From positions 40,322,354 through 40,386,353 of the forward strand of contig NC_065536.1 in NCBI RefSeq assembly GCF_932294415.1: a DNA stretch of 64,000 nucleotides. The letters run 5' to 3'. The notes beneath the pieces were generated by a model. The model saw only the letters and a list, made by a program, of their open reading frames with translations, was not told where the DNA came from and ran no database searches. Source of the stretch: Quercus robur (lineage: Eukaryota > Streptophyta > Magnoliopsida > Fagales > Fagaceae). Within the stretch, counting starts at the first letter, position 1. Each line of letters begins with the position of its first letter. The translations under genes were made by a program, and so were the position numbers. Positions 32,386-45,087 of the stretch are shown here, piece by piece.

Positions 32386-34708
32386 TTAAAGCTCTCCATC
32401 CCACATCTCTTCAATGGACTTGTATGGTCCATGAGCGGAAACAAGTTCCTCTTTAAGCATCATTCGGTGCTGCTTGATTTGACCAATCTTGTAATATTCG
32501 TCCTCTGATAGTTCCCAATCAAATATCTGCAGGTTCTCCTTCAACCTCTCCTTGTTGTAGCTCTTGGCTATAGGAGCCGCCCCTTGTTCATAAACCCATC
32601 TGAGACAAACCTGTCAATGAACCAAACAATCATAAAGTTAGTTGAACATATTGGGACACGCACACACATGTATATATAGCTATGGTTTCTGTATATATAA
32701 TTGGGTGTCTAGGTGAAATTATGTCCATAACATATGATCTGTTTTTGAACTTTCTTTGTATTTATTCTCTCCAATACGTATTTTTTTCCATAACACATCC
32801 ACCAAATCAGTCTTTTGTGTATGAAACTTGACCCTCTGCAATCTTTAAAACTACATAGTAGAACCTGAGCAACAGTCTTTCCGTGAGTTTTCGCAATCTC
32901 TTTGAGCACTTCATTGTCCACAACATCGTTGGTGCCCCAACTACTCCCTTTTGCTCCCAAAGGGGAGAAAGCAGTGACAATGATACCATTTGCCTTGCAA
33001 AACTCTGTCAGCTTCTTCTGTTGCCAAACTGGGTTCATCTCCACCTATACAAACGATCATATCCTAATCATCATTGTTTATCTATAGGCCAAATTAAATT
33101 TGTGAAAATCATTGTCCAGAATTTTTAAGTTGCTGCAATGACTCACTTGATTCACTGAAGGTGGCATAGTAGCAAAGGAGAGTAAGTTTTCAAGCTTCTT
33201 ACAAGAGAAGTTGCTGACTCCAATGGACTTGGTAAGGCCAAGTCTCTGGCACTCTTCCATGGCTGCCCACACAGACTAGAAGTCCATTGGCATAAGGTCC
33301 TGTTTATCAAAAGGGAATTCCCTCTTTCCAGGAGTAACAGTGATGGGCCAGTGGATCAGATAGAGGTCTAGGTATTCCAGCTGAAGAGTCCTATACAAAT
33401 TAGTCATTCAAAAACATGATTTGCTTGAATAGGTATTTAATTACTTGATTTTCCATATATGATTGTAAATTATTCCTGGAAAGTTAAGATGCAGTTGTGA
33501 TACCATAAAAGAGGTTCATGTCAATCATAAAGTCCCAAAATATTTTAATCCTTGACCATGGCCAAGACTAAGTTTGCAATTTCCCAATTGGAAGTTTCAT
33601 AAATGTTACACCAGAAAAGGAAATTAATCTCTCTACTTAAATTGTATGATTGAATTCCAACTTCTTTTCAACAGATTTTATAGATACATGAAAATAGTAC
33701 TTTTTTTTTTCAGAAAATTAGAAAACTCATATCCAATTTTAAACAGGGAAAAAAGGGGGGTGGTTTGTACGCAAGGAGTTCCCATTATTTTATTTTACTA
33801 GCCTCACAAAAATGCTCTATATAGGTGTTGCTCGGAAGAAGAAGAAGATGAACAAGAAAAGGATCATTTTGTGGCAAGTGTTTTAGATGGTACATATCTC
33901 AAAGTGAATGGACAAGTTGCTTACTTGAAGATAGTCTTGCTTTAAATGTCATCTAGTTGGTATATATATTTTCTGTTTTGTACACCTGTACTGACTAAAG
34001 AACAGAAAGACATGGACAAACATGTCCGTGCAAATTCTTTACTTCTTGGTAAACATTCAAAAATGTTGAAACCAATCCACATGAATAAAATTCTCAAATC
34101 ATTAAAAATAAATCCAAACGAATAAAGGAAACAAAATTGCGAACATGAGATGGACAATATAAATGCTAATTAATCAAAAAGAGGACCTAAAAGGCCAAAA
34201 GAGTTTTTGCTTTAAACATCCCTAAAATATAAAGTTCTTCCCATTTGGTTACTAGGGTCCCACCAGGCACAAATTCTAAACGTAAAAGTAGGAATGTTTA
34301 GCTTGATCACAATGTAATTCAAGGCAGTGTGCTTTGGTTCAGGTTGACAAGACAAGAGAAGACTCACCGAAGTGATTTCTGTAAGGAAGGAAGAACAAGA
34401 TGAGCATGAGCTTCACTAGGCCAAAGCTTGGTAGTAATGAAGAGGTCATCCCGAGAGGGAATTAGACCAAGTCTAAGTGCTTCAGCAATAGCTTCTCCTA
34501 AAGCCTGTTCCGACCCATATGCTGAAGCAGTATCGAAGTGTCTGTAACCAAGCTTGATTGACTCCAGCACAACTGAAATCAAGGTGGCACCGTCGTTGTT
34601 GTCAGCCGCCGTGCCGAAGCCAATCACGGGCATGGACACCAGGCTGGAGGAGGAGCTCAGCTCCATTTTTGGGATTTTGGTAACTGAATTTAGCGTAGTA
34701 GTAGCCAT
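32386..34708 (-). pseudogene. Aldo-keto reductase (chalcone reductase / methylecgonone reductase-like), nonsense copy
   Basis: Four exons on the minus strand: 34708-34368, 33390-33147, 33044-32865, 32610-32386. All have GT-AG borders and together give a 330-codon frame, normal for plant AKR4-type enzymes. The family reduces carbonyls with NADPH in the cytosol. The catalytic tetrad is present: Asp59 and Tyr64 (FDTASAYGSEQ), Lys94 (ITTKLW), His127 (YLIHWPI). Also seen are [13 protein letters not shown] and [12 protein letters not shown]; the C-terminus ends SIEEMWDGEL. A TAG at codon 152 (33276-33278, after LMPMDF) replaces a sense codon and would remove over half the protein. Everything else is intact, so the mutation is recent, allelic, or a sequence error. 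The 5' leader is split by an L1 27 bases upstream of the ATG. Confidence 0.88.
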
Positions 34709-34991
34709 GTGTGGTGAGAGAGAGAGAGAAACTGAGAATGCACTGAACCTTTTTTGACTGAAGAAGGTAGAATTGATATATTAAAAAATGGCAAGAGTAC
34801 AAAAGTATAAGAATAGGGTCCTGAGCCACAACAGGCCTATCCGCCTAGCCTACCGGACAAGAAGCAGGCCAAACACTGCCACAAACAGAAGACATGACTA
34901 AAGGAAATAAATAAAAATTAAAAAAGTGCAGCAGGCCAAGACAATGACTAAAGCAAAGAATTAAGAACTTAAAAAGCTGCCTTAGGCCAAA

Positions 34992-37900
34992 TCAAGTTCT
35001 CTGGTTGGCCACCAACATTTGATACTCATGCATGAGAGACCTTGCATTACGTAAAATAGCCGTTGGGTGAGCTTGGCTATCCTCAAAACAGAACTTGTTC
35101 CTAGCGTTCCATATAGCCCAAGTTATCATCGCCCACTCTGTCAACTCATCCCGAGTCAGCCGCTGCAGCATGCTACGAGTCAACAGGAAAAAATCAGGGA
35201 CCACAGTTGAGCTCTTCTGTATTTTGCCTTTCACCAATGCCCAGACATTGCAAGCAAATGGGCATTCCCAAAGGATGTGCACACCTGTTTCGGCTTGCTG
35301 GTTACACACGCTGCATGTCGAAGCTACGTGCACTCTCTTCATGTGAAGGTTGTCACGGGTAGGTAGTATGTTAGAGCAATCCCGCCACAGGAACGTACGC
35401 ACTTTTGGAGGAGCATTGAGGGACCACACTGCCTTCCACAGTTTTCCATCAGCTATAGCATTTGAGTGGTCACCAAATGAGGGGTGTAGCACACGCAGAG
35501 CCACCAGGTACGCCGATTTAACAGAGAATACATTGGCTTTATTCTCCTTCCAAACTAGTGTATCGTTCGCCTGCATGTTTGGCATGGGTATGCTTAAGAT
35601 ATCAGCGCAAGTATGGGGCTCAAACCAGTATGCCAACTTAGCTCTGTCCCACTGACCCGTTTCCAAGTCCACCAACTCCCTTACTTTCATCGGCCCTGGT
35701 CCATCCCTGTAAAGGCACGGGGGTCTTGGTAGCCATTGGTGACCAAAAATATTTATTAGGGCTCCACTTCCCACCTTCCATATAGACCCTGCCAAAATGA
35801 TATCCCTAGCTTTCAGCAAACTTCTCCACACATACGACGGATTACTTCCTAGTTCAGCTTCCACAAAGGAGACACTAGGGAAATACCGAGCCTTATACAC
35901 TCTGAAGAACAGGGAGTTTTGGTGGTTGAGCAACCTCCACGCCTGTTTCACCAACATTGCCAGGTTGAAGGCATGAATATCTCGAAAGCCCATACCTCCA
36001 GTTTTCTTTGGATCACACAGTCGCTTCCAATTAATCCAGTGTATTTTCTTCTCGTTACTCGTCTATCCCCACCAGTACCTTGCCATGATTGAGTTAATAT
36101 CATTACAGAGAGCTTTCGGCAGTTGGAACAAACTCATCGAATATGTCGGAATCACCTGTGCTACAGTTTTAAGCAAGACCTCTCTCCCTGCTTTCGAAAT
36201 AAACTTTTCTTTCCATCCCGTGACTCGCTTAGCTATCCTTTCCCGGAGGTCTTTAAAGGTGCTCACTTTGTTTTTACCCCCCACCATCGGCAACCCCAGG
36301 TACTTCTCAAATTCTGTCACGACCTGGGCATCAAACATGGCTCGAATATCCTCCCTCAATCCTGGCTCGGTATTAGGGCTGAAGAATAGAGCCGTTTTTT
36401 GCCGATTGATCGCCTGTCCTGAGGCTTGCTCATATGCCGCCAGTATGTTTAGAAGGCGAGTACACTCGATTGGGGTGGCTGGGCAAAATAATAGGCTATC
36501 GTCAGCGAAAAGAAGGTGAGAAACATTTACCCCATTGCGGCAAGATTTGATCCCCTGAAGCTGCTGAGTCTCTATAGCTTTCCGAAGTAAGGCGGAAAGG
36601 CCCTCCACACAGAATAGGAATAGGTAAGGTGACAGAGGGTCGCCCTGTTTTAATCCCCTGGTCGGAGAGATGAATCCTCGTGGTTCGCCATTGATCAACA
36701 CCGTATAGCTTGCTGATGACACACATTGCATAGTTAGGCCCACCCACCTGGCTGAAAAACCCATTTTCAACATGATCTTCCTTAAAAACTCCCACTCCAC
36801 GCGATCATAAGCTTTACTAATATCCAGTTTAACCGCCATATGCCCCACCCTTCCTTTTCTTCTGTTTCTCAGTCTGTGAAGCATCTCATAAGCCACCGCC
36901 GTATTGTCAGTGATGAGCCTGTCTGGGACAAAAGCGCTCTGAGCATCTGAGATGATGTACGGTAGGATGCATTTTACTCTATTTGCCAATACTTTGGATA
37001 CCACCCTACTAACCACATTACTCAGGCTAATAGGGCGATAGTCCGACATAGATTGGGGGTCCTTTTTCTTTGGTATGAGTAAAATATGGGTGAAGTTCAT
37101 CTTGGTTAAAATATGGCCTGAGTTTAAGACAGAAAGAACTGCCTCTGTGACATCCCCTCCAACCACATGCCAATATTTCTGAAAGAAAAAAGGCGACATG
37201 CCGTCTGGTCCCGGCGACTTCGACGGGTGCATTTGGAACAGGGCTAGCCGAACCTCTTCACCCACAAACGGTCTGAGAAGGGATTGGTTCATCTCTTCCG
37301 TCACTACCCCGTCTACCACGTCCAGAACCCTATTGACATTACTTGGGTTTGACGTAGCAAAGATATTTTTGAAATACTCCTCAGCTATCTCACCCACGTT
37401 CTGCTCACCCGTCCTCCAAACCCCTTCTCTATCCATCAACCCCTCTATCTGGTTTTTTCTTCGGCGTTGGCTGGCCCGTTTATGGAAAAAAATTTGTGTT
37501 CTTGTCGCCTGCAGGGAGCCATATTGCTCTAGAACGCTGTCTCCAAAACACTTCTTCCTGGTGTAGCAAAGTATTTATTTCCTCCCGCAGTCTGTTAATT
37601 TGTGCCAGGTTGTTTCCGTATCCGGTGTTGGCTATAGCCGTGAGTGCATCTTGTTTTTCCTCAATTCGAATTCTAGCATTGCCAAACACCACTCGGCTCC
37701 ATGCCACCAGTTTCATTCTGCAACGCTTAATCTTCTCGAAGAGCTTGAACATAGGGCTTCCATTGGGTGGTTGGTAGCTCCATGCATCCCTGATCACCTC
37801 CTCACATCCCTCGTGTGCCACCCAACGTTCCTCAAAACGATGGAGGCGCTTACGCCTGGTCTGTCCCTGTTGAGCAAAGCATTGAGTATTTAGCATCAGT

Positions 37901-38577
37901 GGGTCATGATTAGAGTAAGATACCTGCAGGTGAGCTACTTTTGCCGATGGGAACACGCTCCGCCACTCCGACGATGCGCATGCTCGATCCAATCTTACTT
38001 CTACAAAGGCCTTACCGGGTCTACCATTACGCCAAGTGAAAGGGTACCCATGGTACCCTAGGTCTTCCAGCCCACAGTGCAACAAGGTTTCTTTGAAAGC
38101 CAACATAGGCGCTAAGGGTTTTGGGGTACCTCCGTTCTTCTCAAAAGAGTGAAGTATTTCGTTGAAGTCACCTATGCAAACCCATGGCAAGGAAGCCCTT
38201 GCATGAAGGTGTCTAAGGATTCTCCATGATTCATGCTTTCGGTGTCCTTCTGGTCGCCCATAGAAGCCCGTTATCCTCCAAGGTGGTTTATCGGTAGACC
38301 TGATGTGTGCATCGATATGGTTTGGAGAGAACGTCTGAATATGAAGGTCACACTCAGCCTTCCAAAATAAGCCCAAACCTCCATTTTGGCCATCACTCGG
38401 AACAGCCATGACTGCTTGAAAATTCAGGTCATAACAGAGTTTACGCATTTCCGTGATAGACCGTTTTGTTTCCATAAGGAACAAAACGGTGGGTTCTTTA
38501 CTTCTCACCATATTAGTGAGTACATCCACTACACGTTGGTTCCCAAGCCCCCGGCAGTTCCAGCTTATAATAATCAT
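34992..38577 (-). pseudogene. L1 ORF2: endonuclease and reverse transcriptase
   Basis: The start ATG 38577 overlaps the ORF1 stop as ATGA. Order: AP-type endonuclease (IISWNCRGLGNQ; METKRS; GFYGRPE; CIGDFNEIL; RLDRACAS; SNHDPLML), then reverse transcriptase (SKSPGPDGMSPFFFQ; LIPKKKDP; DYRPISLSNV; KLDISKAYDRVEW; GLKQGDPLSPYLF; LLFADDSLLF), then a zinc-binding zf-RVT region (HVASTCSVCNQQAETGVHIL, WECPF). One extra A in an A7 run (37486-37492, plus strand) shifts the frame after DKNTNFF. A TAG at 36063-36065 follows ARYWWG. The ORF ends at 34992 with no RNase H domain, unlike the L1 fragment at 30092. About 1,195 codons in all. Confidence 0.92.
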
Positions 38578-40118
38578 TGCGTTCGGCGGGGCTGCTTCGC
38601 AACCTCCACCATTGGTGAGGTTGGATAGGGAGAGCCCACATCCAATCTGGTTTTCTTTTCTTTTCCATGAGTTGCATCGTTGATCTCCACTCCACTCTTG
38701 GCCCACTCTCTCTTGAGGCCCACCTTCATTAGCGTCTCTCTTTCATGTTCCATGACATCCCGATACGGTCCTCGTGCAAGTCTAGTCCACGTTGTTTGCT
38801 TTGTTTGAGAGTGTGGCTTAGTAACCACGTGACTTGCATGTTCACTAATAATACTCCCCTCCACGTGAGTTGCATGGTTCTTTAAGAATTGTGGCTTAGT
38901 ACCCACGTGACCTGCATGTTCACAACTCATGCTCCCTTCCACACCATGCATGTCCGTTGATGCTTCGGTAATGGGTAATGGGTCAGTGTGGTGCTCAGAC
39001 ACTTGACGTGTAGCGGGAGGTTTCATACATAACTGTGGAATGGTAGGGACAGGCTCCGGGATCGTGGACGTAGACTTGGTAGGAACCTCATATTTTTTGG
39101 TTACCATATTCTCCATACGATCTTGTTTTGCTGTCAGGTTCACCTTTCCAAGTGGGTACACAGGTTCCGAAGTCGGTGATGTGACCTGTGGGTACACAGG
39201 TTCCAAAGTTGGCGATGTGACCTGTGATGTAACCGTAGCTGAGACTACGGCTGAGCCCCGAGATTGTGCTGGCTGCCTAGTTGGTGTAGGTTCACTTGCT
39301 GAGTCATCCCGTCGGTGTGGTGGACTATTCGTCTTGTTATTAGCGGGGTCCCCACGACGTCTTGCACCGGCCTTCATCCACTCACCATACGGGTTGGGTT
39401 GTTGTTCCGGGTTGGGGTCATGCAAGGTGCAGTTTTTCTTCTCATGGCCCAAGTGACCACATGCGTAACAAAGGCCCACCAATCTTTCGTATTTGAATGC
39501 CACCACAAATCTATCACCTTCTGGGTTAGTGACCGGACTTCCTCGCCGGAGCGGTTGGTTGAGGGGAATGCTAATACGAATGCGTAGGAACCTTGCTTGA
39601 TCAGACTCAAACGGCTTGCTATCCACCATAAGCACGGTCCCAAGTTTTGACCCGATGTCCCTAGCAGTTTCTTCTGTCATGAGATCGAAGGGTAAACCCC
39701 AGACTTGGACCCATAGTGGGACATGCGTGAAAACAATGTTGTGCGCCGCCATACCGATTTCCCATCTCCACGTCACCAGAAGGTGATTATCGAAACTCCA
39801 AGGGCCGCTATCCTACACCCACTGGAGTTGGCTTTCAAGTTTAAAGCGGAATAGGTATAATCCCTCACCCACATCAACAATCCGGAGATCGTTACCGAGT
39901 TTCCATGCGGAGTGCAGCAGGTTCTTCGCCGCCCTATGGTTGACGTCTCTCGTCGTAAGAAAGCGACCAACAAGGCTGAGAGAGCAGTCGTCCAGTGTCT
40001 GTGTTCTGCGGCTGGGATTCAGAGCAATCGCCTTGCCCTCTGTCTCAGTGAGTGAGATACTTTGGAGTCTCTCGATGACCTCGGAATCCATGGGAAAAAT
40101 GGTTACAGGGGTATACAA
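38574..40118 (-). pseudogene. L1 ORF1: DUF4283-like and CCHC nucleic-acid binding protein
   Basis: The likely start is MDSEVIERLQ (ATG 40091); an upstream in-frame ATG is at 40118. The N-terminal DUF4283-like region includes WSFDNHLL and VWGLPFDLMTEE. A CCHC knuckle CYACGHLGHEKKNC lies near 39470. The Pro/Ser/Thr-rich C-terminal half has two internal duplications: VTSPTLEPVYP with VTSPTSEPVYP, and HVEGSIISEHASHV with an earlier, similar VEGSMSCEHAGHV. One TAG (39813-39815, just before DSGPWSF) interrupts the frame. The ORF ends PRRTQ-stop, its TGA overlapping the ORF2 ATG by one base pair of codons (ATGA). Role: chaperone and RNA binding for L1 RNPs. Confidence 0.88.
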
Positions 40119-40566
40119 AGAGGGAGTGGGGGGTAGTGTGAAGAGGGAAGGTGAGAAACGTATCCTTGTCCGTTAGCTCCTCACTTGAAGACGTGCCAGG
40201 GAGAGATATGGCTGAAGAAAAAACTGTAACCCACCCTCTGGGGTCTACGTATTTTAGTGTTTGTTTTGTTTTTTTTTTGTTTTTTTTTTTTTTTAGTCAA
40301 ATAGTTGGACCCACCACCGATTCACTTCGGTCAAGGCTGTCCGGGTCCACTCCTGTAGCAGTTTATGAGCAAGGTTGAAGATGAACTGAGTGGGTGGTGG
40401 GATGGGTTTGCTAGGGTTGGATAAAAATAAGGGTGGTGAGGTCCACTGCCGACGACCAGCGCCTCAGTGGAAAGAAAGAAACTCGCCCCTGGCGAGAGGA
40501 AAAGCTCCTACGAGAGCGAGGAGAAAAATTATAGACTGATATGAATGCACTGAACCTTGAATGTTG

Positions 40567-40722
40567 AATGTTAGCAACTTTGGGGTACTCTTACTTATTA
40601 TTAGTCTTATATTCTATATTCTATATTCTATATTTATATAGTCTGCCATCAATCCCAATAATTCATACCGAGTGACGATAGTGATGACAACTGATTAAAA
40701 CAGTGAAAAATATTGTGAAAAT
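40567..40722 (-). promoter_or_regulatory. Displaced AKR core promoter (copy 1 of a tandem pair)
   Basis: Read on the minus strand toward the gene, CTATATAAATATAG (about 40630-40643) is a good TATA box about 85 bases before the L1 target site. The L1 target site itself continues into the AKR leader and ATG at 34708. Removing the L1 would put TATA about 115 bases from the ATG. The same ~175-bp unit recurs at 51216-51356. Gene-promoter assignment is inference from position and motif. Confidence 0.55.
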
Positions 40723-40793
40723 AGGTAAAAATAGCCAAATATCATGTTTTGGCAAAACTTGTGCTTAACTAGCATTGTTTTGGAAATATTTAG

Positions 40794-41358
40794 TGTTGGA
40801 TTGTGTGGCCAAATAGCCCACAATATAAATGTTGAATTGCGTGGTTAAATAACCCACAATGTGTATGTGTGTAATTCTCAAAAGAAATTACCTTTCACAG
40901 TATTGTACATGAGATGATTATTATTAATAAAATTGTTTGAATAATGGAATTGCATGTTTTGGCCATGATTGGCTATGTGGGGTTTGACATGGTCAAATAT
41001 GCAGTTGAGATTTCTTAGGGATATTGAGTTGTGAATAGGAGCAATGAGATGGATAAGACATCTGATTTTAACGTTTAAATAAACATTAGAGACTTGAACG
41101 TTCATGTCCTAATTTGTAGGAATTGAAATGAATTTTGGCAACTTTTGTGAGTCTTTAAATATCCCACTTTAGATCTCTAGATAAGATAACCACACAAAAA
41201 TCTTGTAGAGTAAAAAAACCCACTGCAACCCAAATACTATTTGACTCTTATCTCTTCCATTTGAATATATGTTTAAGATATCTACTCTCTTAGTGTCTTA
41301 GTACGTTTCAGATATAAGTGTTTTAGTTGAATAAGAGTTCTATTTCAATTTTGCTTCA
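40794..41358 (+). repeat. Copia 5' LTR
   Basis: A 565-bp LTR with TG...CA ends that aligns throughout with 49759-50343. The transcribed part contains the CTTAGTGTCTTAGTACG stretch common to both. Confidence 0.95.
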
Positions 41359-41637
41359 TTGGAATCAGAGCTTTGAAGCAAGTCTACTTTCCTAGTAAAG
41401 CCGTGCAACTCTTTTTCTGATTGGGTGGGACTCTTGCTACGTGGTGGAAGGCAATTCAAATTACCCCAACATACAAAGGATTTCTTCATTTTAACGTGAA
41501 AGCTTGGCTGAGCCAAAAAGGGAGTGTTGGAGCAAACATCAGTACAAATTTGGTACACACAAATTTATTTTTTGGGTTTCTCCATCACGGTCAGCTTTCT
41601 AAACTAAAATCCTTTTAATTCTTATTGATTGATCATG

Positions 41638-42445
41638 ACTAGTAAAGCTGTTAGTCAAGAATTAAGCAAAATTGAAAATCAAATGGGGCTAAACATTCTG
41701 TTTGGAAACATCGTATCCGTCACATAGTCTTTCAAGACAAGGTTGAGTATGTTATTGATATCGACATTCCAACTCCACCACCTGAAAATTCTAATGCTGC
41801 TGCAAAAAGAATGTATGAAAAACATGTAGAAGATAAAACTGCTAGAAATATTTTGCTTACATTCATGGAACCTAACATTGAAATTCTTTTTGAAGAATAT
41901 ACACATGCTAAAACCATGTTTGATGCTATTACTGAAGCATATCGTGCATCTTTTGAAACATACATTCAACTTTTAATTGAGAGATTTAATGGAACCATGA
42001 TGAATGAAAGTGATATTGTCATTGAACATGTCAATAAAATGTTAGTAATTGCAAAAGAGTTAGCTGTCTTAGGAAATCTAATTCCTGATAAGATGCAAAT
42101 GTCTACTATTTTGCATAGTTTGTCTGACTCATGAGATTCTGTAGTGGTAGCTCTAAACTATTTTGCAACCCCTGTAAACATGAAAAACTTACCAACTCTT
42201 TTGGGGATAGAAGCAAAAAGAAGAAATAAAAAAGAATACATCTAAATCTCTCTTTACCATTGCTTCCACTAGTCAACCCCAAAAAATGAAACTCCTAAAA
42301 ATGACAAGAAAAACTTTTCTAAAAATTTCAAAGGCAAAGGAAAGAATTTCAAGAACAATGATAAGAATAAAAGGGGTAAGGGAAAGTGTTTTAAGCGTGG
42401 AAAAATTGGCCATTATCAAGCTAATTGTCTTGAAAATAAAAACAA
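41638..42445 (+). pseudogene. Copia gag (UBN2 and decayed zinc knuckle)
   Basis: ATG 41638 begins MTSKAVSQELSKIE. A shift near 41685 moves to HRIRHIVFQDKVEYVIDIDI, and the 41811-42134 frame continues YEKHVEDKTARNILLTF through IPDKMQMSTILHSLSDS. The TGA at 42132 sits where the family has Trp (SLPxSWD). Further on, KGKCFKRGKIGHYQANC is a CCHC knuckle whose second Cys is Arg. The sequence stops at CLENKNN, where foreign DNA begins. Family role: virus-like particle and RNA binding. Confidence 0.85.
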
Positions 42446-43873
42446 CTAGTCGCTAATCCGTACGATGTATAGGAAAGTTCTTAGAAATGCTAAATAATTT
42501 TTTTTAATCAAATTAAATGCATTTTTTGTCGGGTTGAGAGAAATTTAGTCAACTTAAATGAACCTTTTCGCTTTGGATTTTAAGGAATAACTCACACAAA
42601 AGGGAATATACAAATTTCATAAGGATTTGAGTTGGTCAAACAAGGTAGGTGTATGTGTGTGTCTCTCTCTCTATATATATATATAGTGACCTTGTCAAAT
42701 ATTTCTTAATTTGCCAACAAAGCAAATTATTGCTCATTTGAAGCAATTTACAATGTTCATTCTAGGCAGAAGCTTACATAATTTTTGTTGTTGTGATTTA
42801 CAATTTGAGTAGATGAAAAATAGTATGATGTTCTGTCACTAGTTATTGCCTTCACAACAAAAAGGGTAAAATTTCAAATCAAAAGATTACATATCACATT
42901 TAAAATAAATACTAACAGAAAGTAAAATATATGACATGCACTAATAACAAATGATCATAATATTCAAAGAGTTTTGTAAATCAACAACAAAATCTTATTA
43001 AATTACTGGGGGCAGCTTCACTAACTATATTTTTATCAATAAAAATAATTTTCTTCATAAGACATGTTTAAGTTATCATATTAAATATGAGAAAACAGAT
43101 GCAAGCATATTGTTGTTGACTCTACACTGTATCACAAAGAGTCTCTCTTGGATTGCTTCATTCTTCTCTCTACTCTACAACTAAAGCTCCCCCATCATAA
43201 GCTTCCTACCTTGCAAAACTATGCAGACAAAAGCATAATTCTAGAATTTTCTTCCATGCCTTTATTATTAAAATTCTCAATATATACACCATTAGCATAG
43301 ATACAAATTGATTCAAAAGTAGCCTTTCTTTTAAAAACACCATAATGCATAAATATCACCAACAAATAATCGTAATATTTGAAGAGAGATGAATGAAGCA
43401 AAATAAAAATAATTAAAATTCACAAAGTGAAGAACCAAATATCAAGAACATAGAGGAAGATTGTTGGAAGCAGAATTAACAAACCTAGCATAAATTGTTA
43501 AGATTTTAGACTTGATTGGAAAGGAAGTAACTCTAAAAGTTTTAGCTTACCAAGCTTTCTTGCGTTGTTTTATACCTCCTGGAGCAAGGATATCAAGGGA
43601 GTTACAGGATGAGCGGATAACAGACCAAACAAATCGGCATGTATATCAACCATCAATAACACACCCAAAATTATAAAAATCTAAATAGATTAAAATGTTA
43701 GATTGAGAAAGAACTTAATTGTTTATTTATAACTACCAAAAATGTTTAAGGACTTCCAAAACTACTAAAGTTTGTCAGGGTTAACAAATTTTATACACCT
43801 ATGGGAATCTAATTCTTTTCAATCCAGTCAAAGAATTAGATAAACAAACAAAAAGAATAGAAAGATATAATAC

Positions 43874-44000
43874 CTGTTTTCAAAGTTTTCAAGGGCTTTA
43901 ACTAATTCCTCATACTTATATTTCTTTCTCTCCACGTCTACCTCTACTTTCTCCACCACTCCTTTACCTTTTGGAATGCCAAAATAACCCAACGACGTCG
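43874..44000 (-). other. Exon-like stretch inside the Helitron-like insert
   Basis: The minus strand is open for about 42 codons: SLGYFGIPKGKGVVEKVEVD, then a lysine- and glutamate-rich run ending EELVKALENFEN. It is followed by a good donor (AAAACAG|GTATTA, 43873). Immediately upstream lies the palindrome-like ACGACGTCGT. It could be a captured exon; the family is not recognised. Confidence 0.25.
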
Positions 44001-45087
44001 TTTAATGCAATATCTTTTAAATTAAAGCATGGACACAATAAAAATGAGTGAAAAAGATCATAAATTTATCTAAACATTCAAAAATTTGGGAATTTTGATT
44101 CAGATTCTGTAATAAGAACAAAACAGTCAGGTATATTTTCTTAAAGGTGTTGTCTAACAAAACAGATTGGGTTGCCGAGTTGTTTGGTTTTTCCTTTGCA
44201 GATGATGTACGGTAGCTGTTTTTCCTTTCTTTCCCACTAACAAAAGTAGTGTTGTTTATGAGAAAAAGTTTGAGTTGAAGCCAAGAGAAGAATTTTTATA
44301 GATACAAAATATTCAAGGGCAGGTTGTATGATTGAAATCAAATATTTTACCTTCCAACCATTTAAAAGAAATATTTTACCTTCTCACAATGAATTATTGG
44401 AAAAACAACTAAAAACAATTATAATGAGTATAACAATCGCAATAAACAATATGTTCTAACCGTTTAAAAGAAATATTTCTTTTATTTTGTATAACAACTT
44501 AGTTGAGTTAAATATACTTTTAAAAAAATTTTAAAATGAAAATAGTCTAAAAACAAAAGAGTCTTTTTTTTGTTTCTCTTTTTTCTTTTATTTAGCAAGT
44601 AAACAAAATAATGAACAAATATAGATTCCATAAACAAAACTATCTACATCAGACAAATAGTGCAATACATGTATTAGTGGCAAAGCAGTAAATGATTTGA
44701 TTAATGGTTTTATATTGACTATTTATATATAACTTTTATGCAACAGGAACTTTTTAAAAAAAAATTTTTACAAAAATTGTTAACAAACCTTGAGTCGATG
44801 CAGAACCTGCAAAATAAGTATTTTTTTAGTTTTTTTAATTAAAATAATTTGTAAAAAACAAAATAACGAAGATCAATAATAGTGCAATAAATGAACACCT
44901 AAATCAAGTTAATACCTACTCACAAAAGCAACAGCGAGAGAATTAACTCCTACATCCTTTGCAACTCCAAGCACGCAAAAAAGAAAGTAACATAATATAT
45001 ATTTCTAAACCTAGACATGGATCAATGTAGGTTTGTTTGTTTGTGTGTAGTACCAAAATGTTCAGTTTCTCAGAGAAAAGAAGTACT

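Larger units (their letters stand above)
34752..40542 (-). mobile_element. Nearly full-length L1 LINE inserted in the AKR 5' leader
   Basis: A 16-bp target duplication GAATGCACTGAACCTT flanks it (34736-34751 and 40543-40558). A short A tail lies at the 3' end (read as T on plus at 34752-34755). It has a G/C-rich 5' untranslated part (about 40540-40120), ORF1 and ORF2 in tandem, and a short 3' untranslated part. Damage is light: one stop in ORF1, one homopolymer frameshift and one stop in ORF2. Its 3' end points at the AKR start codon, in the same orientation as the gene. Confidence 0.95.

Noticed and set aside
35095-39643. Several plus-strand open frames of 80-144 residues
   Set aside because: They are antisense shadows of the L1 ORF1 and ORF2 on the minus strand.
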